Below, piece by piece: positions 1 to 4,296 of a stretch of DNA of 5,151 nucleotides (its first letter is position 1; each line of letters begins with the position of its first letter). Below the pieces are notes generated by a model. It was given only the letters and a program-made list of their open reading frames with translations, was not told the origin of the DNA and did not search any database. Both the position numbers and the translations under genes were made by a program. Source of the DNA: Christensenella sp. UBA941 (GTDB taxonomy: Bacteria; Bacillota; Clostridia; Christensenellales; UBA941); the NCBI GenBank assembly GCA_002293365.1, contig DBDD01000076.1:458-5608 (forward strand), in the 5' to 3' direction.

Positions 1-924
1 CTCTCCATGACGGCGAGCGTTACGCACGGCACGACCATGGTGCCCATCCCCGCCTATTCGCCCAAGCTCGCGCTCGAAGCCATACGCAAGGAGAAGATTA
101 CGGCGGTCAACGGCGTGCCTACGATGTTCATCGCCATGCTGGAGCATCCGGACTTCGAGAATACGGACTTCTCCAACATGCGCACGGGTATAATGGCGGG
201 CAGCCCCTGCCCCGTAAAGGTCATGCAGGACGTGCTCGACAAGATGCACATGCCTGAGATCACAATCGTGTTCGGCCAGACGGAGTCCTCCCCCGGCTGT
301 ACTATGTCCAGCTCCGACGACCCCATCGAGGTCAAGGTCAATACCGTCGGGCGCCCGCTTCCCGGCATAGAGTGCAAGGTCGTCGACCCGGAGACGGGCG
401 AGGACTTACCCGACGACGCGGACGGCGAGTTCGTCGCTAGGGGCTACAACATTATGCGGGGCTATTATAAGATGCCCGCGGCGACGGCGGGGGCCATAGA
501 CTCGGACGGCTGGCTGCATACCGGCGACCTTTCGCGCCGCCGCCCGGACGGTAACTATAAGATAACGGGACGCATCCGCGATATGATCATAAGAGGCGGC
601 GAGAACATCTACCCGAAGGAGATCGAGGACTTCATCTATACGCACGAGGCCGTGCGCGACGTACAGGTTATCGGCGTTCCCGACAAGGACTACGGCGAAG
701 CTATCATGGCGTGCGTCGTATTGAAGGAGCCGGGCTCGATTTCAGAGGAGGACGTGAAGGAATTCGTGCGCTCGCACATGGCGAAGCACAAAACGCCCAA
801 GTACGTGCGCTTCGTCGATGATTTCCCGATGAACGCCGCCGGCAAGATTTTGAAGTACAAGATGGTGGAAGAGGCCGTGGAGCTTTTGGGCTTGCAGGAC
901 GCGAAGAGGATCGCTACGGCGTAG
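1..924 (+). CDS. Acyl-CoA synthetase (AMP-binding, ACSF2-like), C-terminal part
   Basis: This gene enters from the left edge; the frame is open from base 1, so the ATG at 7 is an internal Met and not a start. The family activates a carboxylic acid with ATP to an acyl-adenylate and then transfers it to CoA in the cytoplasm. Counting from the codon at base 7, visible landmarks are the GSPCP turn (65-69), the acyl-adenylate motif FGQTESS (89-95), DGWLHTGD with the ribose-binding Asp (167-174), the hinge GRIRDMIIRGGENIYP (188-203), and the C-terminal NAAGK with the catalytic Lys at 280. The stretch around GIMAGSPCP and KMHMPEITIVFGQTE resembles the ACSF2 medium-chain acyl-CoA ligases, so a medium/long-chain fatty acid substrate is likely but not proven. 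The missing N-terminus would carry the TSGTTGxPK phosphate loop. It ends in TAG and is followed by a strong hairpin. Family call is firm; substrate is inference. Confidence 0.93.
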   Translation, partial: LSMTASVTHGTTMVPIPAYSPKLALEAIRKEKITAVNGVPTMFIAMLEHPDFENTDFSNMRTGIMAGSPCPVKVMQDVLDKMHMPEITIVFGQTESSPGCTMSSSDDPIEVKVNTVGRPLPGIECKVVDPETGEDLPDDADGEFVARGYNIMRGYYKMPAATAGAIDSDGWLHTGDLSRRRPDGNYKITGRIRDMIIRGGENIYPKEIEDFIYTHEAVRDVQVIGVPDKDYGEAIMACVVLKEPGSISEEDVKEFVRSHMAKHKTPKYVRFVDDFPMNAAGKILKYKMVEEAVELLGLQDAKRIATA

Positions 925-932
925 GGATAGCT

Positions 933-979
933 AAATAAGGCTATGGCTTTGCCAAAAGGGCAAGGCCATAGCCTTATTT
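933..979 (+). terminator. Rho-independent terminator after the acyl-CoA synthetase
   Basis: A 21-bp stem (933-953 with 959-979) has one G-U pair (948/964) and a 5-base AAAAG loop. It begins 8 bases after the stop codon. The left foot is A-rich and the right foot is ttattt, so the U tract lies within the stem base, as in potentially bidirectional terminators. It separates the synthetase from the tetR unit. Confidence 0.85.
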
Positions 980-1032
980 GATGGCGACATCTTTTACGGC
1001 AGTTGAATATCGATCCATTCGGATATATCGCA

Positions 1033-1059
1033 TTTTCCGTTTTCGTTTGGCACGGAAAA
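1033..1059. repeat. Short inverted repeat upstream of the tetR promoter
   Basis: TTTTCCGT (1033-1040) and ACGGAAAA (1052-1059) form an 8-bp inverted repeat with an 11-base spacer, followed by a T-rich run at 1064-1070. It could be a weak second terminator or a protein-binding site just upstream of the -35 box. The AT-rich stem makes either reading uncertain. I see nothing else in the rest of 980-1072. Confidence 0.3.
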
Positions 1060-1072
1060 ACGTTATTTTTAA

Positions 1073-1101
1073 TTGACAGACAAATTATTCTCTGTTATAA
1101 T
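1073..1101 (+). promoter_or_regulatory. Consensus sigma-70/sigma-A promoter of tetR
   Basis: TTGACA at 1073-1078 and TATAAT at 1096-1101, separated by exactly 17 bases, match the housekeeping consensus at all 12 positions. Transcription would begin near 1108, giving a leader of about 35 bases before the tetR start. The palindromic operator at 1099-1120 covers the end of the -10 box and the start site, so a bound repressor would block this otherwise very strong promoter. Confidence 0.9.
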
Positions 1102-1120
1102 ACATACATATAAATGTATT
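1099..1120. promoter_or_regulatory. Putative TetR operator, site 1
   Basis: AATACAT (1099-1105) and ATGTATT (1114-1120) are perfect inverted arms 8 bases apart. The core ATACAT-N8-ATGTAT recurs upstream of the hydrolase at 1822-1841. A tighter pairing, ATACAT (1104-1109) with ATGTAT (1114-1119), is also possible because the left side repeats ACAT. The position across the -10 box and transcription start is typical of TetR autorepression. The binding protein is inferred from adjacency. Confidence 0.7.
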
Positions 1121-1142
1121 TAATGAAGGCGGGGGAGTATCG

Positions 1143-1790
1143 ATGCCGCGAAACAAATACCCGGAAATAACGCGCTCACGCATTTTAGAGGCGGCAACGA
1201 AGCTCTTTCTTGAAAAAGGGTGGCAGGAAACCACGGTACAGGACATCATCGATGAGCTAGGCGATATGACCAGAGGGGCGTTTTATCATCATTTTCGCTC
1301 CAAAGACGACATTATTAACGCAGTCGTCGACGAAGTAACCGCAACCGGTTTTATTGCATTGACGCGTGAAGCCGCCAAACTAAAATGCACTGCGCTTGAG
1401 AAGCTCCGCTACCTGACCGCCGCCGGTTTTTCCACGAATGAAAAGACGTTTGAACCCATGAAAAACACGCCGTCAGTTTTTCAAAGCCCGATCTATATCG
1501 GCAAGGTTGCACAAGATGCCATGAATTTTATCGCCCCGTACATTATAGAATTTCTGGAAGAAGGGAACAGAGACGGGTCAATGTGCGTCAAATACCCCAA
1601 GCAGGCGGCTGAAACATTCTTTTTGCTTTCTGAACTCTGGACAAACCCGTTTATATTTCCGGTGTCCAAAGAAGAATACTTGATGCGGATAGCGCATATG
1701 AGGGTGTTGCTTGACGGTATCGGGATACCGCTTATAGACGAAGCGCTCTTTATAAAGATTAAAAAGCTGGCCGATACCGTTTGGCAATAA
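1143..1790 (+). CDS. TetR/AcrR-family transcriptional repressor
   Basis: This 215-residue protein has the usual TetR size. The N-terminal DNA-binding domain spans about residues 10-60: ITRSRILEAATKLFLEKGW is the first helix, and TVQDIIDELG followed by TRGAFYHHFRSKDDI (about 31-57) is the helix-turn-helix with the family's characteristic YHHF signature. The rest, about 65-215, is the divergent all-helical ligand-binding and dimer domain, so the inducer cannot be read from sequence. The ATG follows a GGGGGAG ribosome site (1131-1137) by 5 bases. Palindromes at its own promoter and before the next gene suggest that it represses itself and the hydrolase downstream until a small molecule releases it. 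The stop codon lies inside its terminator stem. Codon use looks less GC-rich than in the flanking genes. Confidence 0.93.
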   Translation: MPRNKYPEITRSRILEAATKLFLEKGWQETTVQDIIDELGDMTRGAFYHHFRSKDDIINAVVDEVTATGFIALTREAAKLKCTALEKLRYLTAAGFSTNEKTFEPMKNTPSVFQSPIYIGKVAQDAMNFIAPYIIEFLEEGNRDGSMCVKYPKQAAETFFLLSELWTNPFIFPVSKEEYLMRIAHMRVLLDGIGIPLIDEALFIKIKKLADTVWQ

Positions 1791-1815
1791 GCTGCCATCG
1801 AGGCAGCTTATTTTT
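1786..1815 (+). terminator. Rho-independent terminator overlapping the tetR stop codon
   Basis: An 11-bp perfect stem (1786-1796 with 1802-1812) has a 5-base ATCGA loop and a TTATTTTT tail (1808-1815). The left arm contains the TAA stop of tetR (1788-1790). It would stop or reduce read-through from the strong tetR promoter, so the hydrolase needs either its own promoter or partial read-through. Confidence 0.85.
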
Positions 1816-1819
1816 GCAC

Positions 1820-1843
1820 ACATACATACAATCGTATGTATGT
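1820..1843. promoter_or_regulatory. Putative TetR operator, site 2 (upstream of hydrolase)
   Basis: ACATACATAC (1820-1829) and GTATGTATGT (1834-1843) are perfect 10-bp inverted arms with a 4-base spacer AATC. The site contains the same ATACAT-N8-ATGTAT core (1822-1827, 1836-1841) as site 1. It sits between the tetR terminator and the hydrolase ribosome site. A weak -35-like TTGCAC (1814-1819) precedes it, and poor TATGTA -10 candidates fall inside it, so a promoter overlapping the operator is plausible but not convincing. In RNA the same bases would form a 10-bp hairpin, an alternative role. Confidence 0.7.
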
Positions 1844-1859
1844 AAAGCTATCTTTCGTT

Positions 1860-1865
1860 GGAGGA
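1860..1865 (+). promoter_or_regulatory. Ribosome binding site fixing the GTG start of the hydrolase
   Basis: GGAGGA at 1860-1865 lies 8 bases before GTG at 1874. No ATG in frame is as well placed: the upstream ATG at 1781 lies inside tetR and the terminator. The ATG at 1916 has a weaker AGAAGG (1902-1907) in front of it and would remove the basic N-terminus. Confidence 0.8.
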
Positions 1866-1873
1866 TTTTATTT

Positions 1874-2995
1874 GTGGCTGAACAGAAAAAGAACACACGA
1901 AAGAAGGTCTGTAAAATGCTGCTAATCACACTTTGCTCATTGGTTGCTGTTCTGGTACTGGCGTTTGTTGGCTTGCGGGGATTTGCCCCGGCCATCTTAC
2001 GCGCAAACCACAAAATCGAAGCTCCCGGTATCGACCGCATGGAACTGGTGGAAATTGGCGGCATACAGCAGGCGTTATATTTCCGGGGGCAAAACGTGGA
2101 CAACCCTGTTATTCTGTTGGTGCATGGCGGCCCCGGCAACTCTATGATGCCGTATTTGCAACTGTATCAGTATGAGTGGGAAAATGATTTTACCGTGGTG
2201 AATTGGGATCAGCGAAACGTAGGCAAAACCTACTTGGCAAACAATCCGGAAGCCGTTTTGCCGACCATGAGCGCCGAGCGCGTGCTGGAAGATGTGCATG
2301 AGGTGACGGCGTATGTGAAGAAGCAGCTTAACAAAGATAAAATTATCCTCATGGGCCATAGCTGGGGAACGGTGCTGGGAACTATGGCTGTGCAGACCTT
2401 TCCGGAGGATTACAGCGCATACATCGGGGTTGCGCAAGTCGTTAATATGGCTGACAATGAACGTATCGGCTATGAAAAGGCGCTTGAATTGGCAAAAGCC
2501 GCGGGAAACCAAAAAGATATCGAGGCTCTGGAAGCCGTCCGGCCATACCCGCCGCAAGAATACGATCCAAACTATACGGCGATGATGACAGTAAGAACAT
2601 ACCAAAGCAAGTATGGGCTTTCCGTAAATATGGATTTTGGCGATATAATCAGCATACTGGCAGCCCCTTATTATTCATTTAACGAGCTGAGAAATTCGTC
2701 AATCTTCAACCCGATTAAAGTGCTTCGCGATCAGGGAGGCGTAGCGCGTTTTTTAATGGAGGGGGCCGACATGCGGGATTACGGAGCCGATTATCAAATT
2801 CCTTTATACTACATCATGGCGGAAAACGACTACATTTCGCCCTATACTCTAGCAAAGGGGTTTTTCGATGAAATAGCGGCGCCGGATAAACAAATTTTCT
2901 CCATACCAGATTCAGGCCATCTGCCTTTTATTGAAAACAGAGCAGAATTTAACCACATTTTACTGGAGGAAATAGCTCCGAAGATACGATTCTGA
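1874..2995 (+). CDS. Membrane-anchored alpha/beta hydrolase (proline iminopeptidase-like, S33)
   Basis: With the GTG start the protein has 373 residues. A basic N-terminus (KKNTRKK, 5-11) precedes one hydrophobic segment (about 15-35), predicting a signal anchor with the catalytic domain outside the membrane. The hydrolase fold shows the oxyanion-loop motif HGGPG (84-88), WDQRNVGKT (111-119), the nucleophile elbow GHSWG with Ser163, a likely acid Asp319 in AENDYISP, and His349 in PDSGHLPF, so the triad is complete. HGGPG with GHSWG is typical of proline iminopeptidases and relatives that cleave N-terminal residues, amides or esters; the true substrate is unknown. It follows tetR by 83 bases that hold a terminator and a probable operator, so it is probably the regulated target. 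An alternative start at 1916 gives 359 residues. The family call is firm. Confidence 0.88.
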   Translation: MAEQKKNTRKKVCKMLLITLCSLVAVLVLAFVGLRGFAPAILRANHKIEAPGIDRMELVEIGGIQQALYFRGQNVDNPVILLVHGGPGNSMMPYLQLYQYEWENDFTVVNWDQRNVGKTYLANNPEAVLPTMSAERVLEDVHEVTAYVKKQLNKDKIILMGHSWGTVLGTMAVQTFPEDYSAYIGVAQVVNMADNERIGYEKALELAKAAGNQKDIEALEAVRPYPPQEYDPNYTAMMTVRTYQSKYGLSVNMDFGDIISILAAPYYSFNELRNSSIFNPIKVLRDQGGVARFLMEGADMRDYGADYQIPLYYIMAENDYISPYTLAKGFFDEIAAPDKQIFSIPDSGHLPFIENRAEFNHILLEEIAPKIRF

Positions 2996-3003
2996 CGCCG
3001 GTT

Positions 3004-3026
3004 GAGCGCAAAACGCCGCTCCTACA
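3004..3026 (-). repeat. Possible degenerate GTAG-hairpin (REP-like) element
   Basis: On the minus strand TGTAG (3026-3022) is followed by GAGCG, an 8-base loop and CGCTC. This recalls the four clear repeats between 3909 and 4292, but the stem has only 5 bp and the GYGAC tail is absent. It lies just after the hydrolase stop codon, where a weak 3' hairpin might also act. It could be chance. Confidence 0.3.
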
Positions 3027-3032
3027 TTTACA

Positions 3033-3061
3033 TTGCCAATCCGATACATTGCTGTCATAAT
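3033..3061 (+). promoter_or_regulatory. Extended -10 promoter of the flavoprotein gene
   Basis: TTGCCA (3033-3038) and CATAAT (3056-3061) are 17 bases apart, each matching 5 of 6 consensus bases, and TG at 3053-3054 gives an extended -10 element. Transcription would begin near 3068 and leave a leader of about 20 bases containing the ribosome site, so the flavoprotein gene is probably its own transcription unit. Confidence 0.7.
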
Positions 3062-3086
3062 ACCCTTTGTAAAGGGAGCGAGACGA

Positions 3087-3845
3087 ATGAACATAGTCAT
3101 CCTTCACGGCAGCATGCGCAAAGGCAACACATATAAATTGACGCAGGAAGTCGCGTCCATATTGCTCAAGCGCGAAGACGTGTCGATACGCGAATTTTCC
3201 GTAAGCGAGCTGGAGCTGCCGTTTTGCGAATCCTGCCACGCCTGTTTTTCCGCTGGCGAGGAGTTCTGCCCGCACAGAGAAATCATGACCCCTGTCGCAG
3301 AGGCGATAGAAAGCTGCGACGGTTTGATCATCAGCGGCGTCGTGTACTCATTGCACCTGAACGCCGCTATGAAAAATCTGATCGACCATCTCTCCTACTA
3401 CTTCCACCGGCCTCGCCTTTTCTCCAAAAAGGCGCTGGTCATAACCACGACGGCCGGAGCGGCGGAAAGGCGTATTGCGACGTACCTAAAATCAGTTTTG
3501 GGGCATTGGGGCGTTGGCTATATAAAGAGCTTAAGCTGCAAAATCCAAACCAGTCCGTTTTCGCTTAACGAAAAGCAGCTCGCGAAGCTCCGCGCCGCCG
3601 CGAACGCCTTTTACGCCGCCGTTTCACAAAACAAAACGACGCCCCCTACGTTCGAGAGCGTCGCCGTACACAACGCTTTCCGCGGCATGAGCAGCGCCCC
3701 AAACGGCCCCTCCGAGCGCGACAAGGCATATTGGCGCGATTGCGGCTTTGCGAACAGGGCTTATCCGCGCCCAGTTGGCCCGCTTAAGTCGGCGCTTGGC
3801 GCGCTCGTGTTCGGCGTTATGAGTAGGGTTTTCGGGAAGAAGTGA
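3087..3845 (+). CDS. Flavodoxin-fold NAD(P)H-dependent oxidoreductase, Isf-like
   Basis: A 252-residue protein starts at the ATG 8 bases after AAGGGAG (3072-3078); an earlier TTG at 3033 lies in the promoter and is rejected. The N-terminal flavodoxin-like fold shows the FMN phosphate loop HGSMRKGNT (7-15) and a flavin-contact loop SGVVYSLHLNAAMKNLIDHL (83-102), as in NADPH-dependent FMN reductases. Between them Cys47, Cys50, Cys53 and Cys61 give C-x2-C-x2-C-x7-C, which fits the compact 4Fe-4S motif (C-x2-C-x2-C-x4-7-C) of archaeal and clostridial iron-sulfur flavoproteins. The likely role is cytoplasmic electron transfer or reduction of quinones or oxygen species by flavin; the substrate is unknown. 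The C-terminus adds a conserved-looking NAFRGM block (206-211) and a hydrophobic tail (231-249) ending in basic residues, perhaps membrane-associating. The gene converges with the feo genes. Confidence 0.85.
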   Translation: MNIVILHGSMRKGNTYKLTQEVASILLKREDVSIREFSVSELELPFCESCHACFSAGEEFCPHREIMTPVAEAIESCDGLIISGVVYSLHLNAAMKNLIDHLSYYFHRPRLFSKKALVITTTAGAAERRIATYLKSVLGHWGVGYIKSLSCKIQTSPFSLNEKQLAKLRAAANAFYAAVSQNKTTPPTFESVAVHNAFRGMSSAPNGPSERDKAYWRDCGFANRAYPRPVGPLKSALGALVFGVMSRVFGKK

Positions 3846-3908
3846 CGAAAGCGCAACGCAGCAAAGGGGGGGGAGTCCTCGCCGCGCCGCTTAGCCGTAT
3901 ATGATTAT

Positions 3909-3940
3909 TGTAGGGGCGATCGCCCCGGTCGCCCGTGACA
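3909..3940 (+). repeat. GTAG-hairpin (REP-like) element, copy A' (left half of pair)
   Basis: TGTAG (3909-3913), stem GGGCGATC (3914-3921), loop GCCCC, stem GGTCGCCC (3927-3934, one G-U pair), then GTGAC (3935-3939). It faces copy A in opposite orientation. Together, 3910-3939 and 3961-3990 form a 30-base inverted repeat with one mismatch and two G-U pairs, so a large cruciform or RNA hairpin is also possible. It lies 63 bases after the flavoprotein stop and could shape the ends of both convergent transcripts. Confidence 0.8.
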
Positions 3941-3955
3941 TTAACGAACGTTAAT
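3940..3955. repeat. Inner palindrome between REP-like copies A' and A
   Basis: ATTAACG (3940-3946) and CGTTAAT (3949-3955) are perfect 7-bp arms separated by AA. They sit nearly at the centre of the larger inverted pair, forming the tip of the complete structure. The AT-rich arms contrast with the GC-rich outer arms. Confidence 0.7.
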
Positions 3956-3959
3956 TTTA

Positions 3960-3991
3960 GGTCGCGGGCGATCGAGGCGATCGCCCCTACG
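3960..3991 (-). repeat. GTAG-hairpin (REP-like) element, copy A (right half of pair)
   Basis: On the minus strand this reads CGTAG, then a 9-bp perfect stem GGGCGATCG and CGATCGCCC with a 3-base loop CCT, then GCGACC. It is the inverted partner of copy A'. On the minus strand it lies downstream of the FeoB-associated gene and of copy B, so it would be in the 3' part of a feo transcript. Confidence 0.8.
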
Positions 3992-4012
3992 TGTTTGCAT
4001 GTTTCGCATTGG

Positions 4013-4043
4013 GGTCACGGACGCGATGTATCGCGTCCCTACA
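4013..4043 (-). repeat. GTAG-hairpin (REP-like) element, copy B, carrying a stop codon
   Basis: On the minus strand TGTAG (4043-4039) is followed by stem GGACGCGAT, a 2-base loop and ATCGCGTCC, then GTGACC. The TAG of the GTAG foot is the stop codon of the FeoB-associated gene, so the element begins inside that gene's last codons. The hairpin would stand directly after the stop on the mRNA. There is no U tract, so 3'-end protection fits better than intrinsic termination. Confidence 0.8.
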
Positions 4044-4215
4044 TGTTGGTGGTCTGCCTCGGACAACCGCCTGAGGCTTTTCCGCAATCCTCGCAGCTAA
4101 CGCACTGGCCGCGTTTGACCCTTTTTATCATGCCGCGCAGAATCGCGGCGACCGCTGCCAAAAGGATGGCGCTTACGAAAATCGTCCCAGCCTGTTCCGT
4201 GAAAAATCCGAGCAT
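4039..4215 (-). CDS. FeoB-associated Cys-rich membrane protein
   Basis: This 58-residue protein starts at the ATG at 4215, 6 bases after AGGAG (4226-4222); an in-frame ATG 24 bases earlier lacks this spacing. Residues about 9-30 are a single hydrophobic membrane helix (IFVSAILLAAVAAIL), then a basic stretch KRVKRG, then a cytoplasm-facing tail with Cys38, Cys41, Cys44 and Cys51 (C-x2-C-x2-C-x6-C). This architecture and the position directly after feoB match the small FeoB-associated Cys-rich proteins of Firmicutes, thought to assist the ferrous iron permease; the exact role, perhaps metal handling or complex stability, is not established. It follows feoB by 81 bases, probably in one operon, with REP-like copy C in the gap. 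Its TAG stop belongs to REP-like copy B. Confidence 0.85.
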   Translation of the reverse strand: MLGFFTEQAGTIFVSAILLAAVAAILRGMIKRVKRGQCVSCEDCGKASGGCPRQTTNM

Positions 4216-4221
4216 ATCGTT

Positions 4222-4226
4222 CTCCT
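4222..4226 (-). promoter_or_regulatory. Ribosome binding site of the FeoB-associated gene
   Basis: AGGAG on the minus strand lies 6 bases before the ATG at 4215 and decides this start over the upstream in-frame ATG at 4239. Its presence shows the small gene is translated independently of feoB despite the hairpin element between them. Confidence 0.8.
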
Positions 4227-4260
4227 GTAATATTTCCAATGATGTAGGGTCATGTTTTTG

Positions 4261-4292
4261 GGTCGCGGAACGGTTTGGAACCGTTCCCTACA
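4261..4292 (-). repeat. GTAG-hairpin (REP-like) element, copy C, inside the feo operon
   Basis: On the minus strand TGTAG (4292-4288) is followed by stem GGAACGGTT, loop CCA and AACCGTTCC, then GCGACC. It begins 4 bases after the feoB stop and ends 45 bases before the FeoB-associated start. A TGTAGGG on the plus strand (4243-4249) faces it as a possible remnant of an inverted partner. The hairpin may protect the feoB mRNA end or reduce downstream expression. Confidence 0.8.
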
Positions 4293-4296
4293 ACGG

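Noticed and set aside
921..945. GTAGGG at the synthetase stop followed by ATAGC and GCTAT, resembling the REP-like foot and a short stem
   Set aside because: The GTAGGG is mostly the stop codon context, the stem is only 5 bp and competes with the much stronger 21-bp terminator stem, and no GYGAC flank follows.
1781..1873. N-terminal extension of the hydrolase from the ATG at 1781
   Set aside because: It would overlap the end of tetR, the terminator and the operator; GTG at 1874 has an ideal GGAGGA in front.
3063..3076. Small palindrome CCCTTT-GT-AAAGGG before the flavoprotein start
   Set aside because: A 2-base loop is too tight for a stable hairpin, and the right arm is simply part of the ribosome binding site.
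3642..3651. CCCCCTACG inside the flavoprotein gene, like the end of a repeat
   Set aside because: No hairpin follows on the minus strand, and the bases are ordinary codons in a conserved reading frame.
3865..3874. Run of eight G after the flavoprotein gene, as a possible phase-variable tract
   Set aside because: It lies after the stop codon and not in a promoter or coding region that I can identify, so slippage would have no evident effect.
3909..4043. CRISPR array made from the clustered palindromic repeats
   Set aside because: The copies vary in stem sequence and orientation and have no uniform spacers, so they do not form an array.
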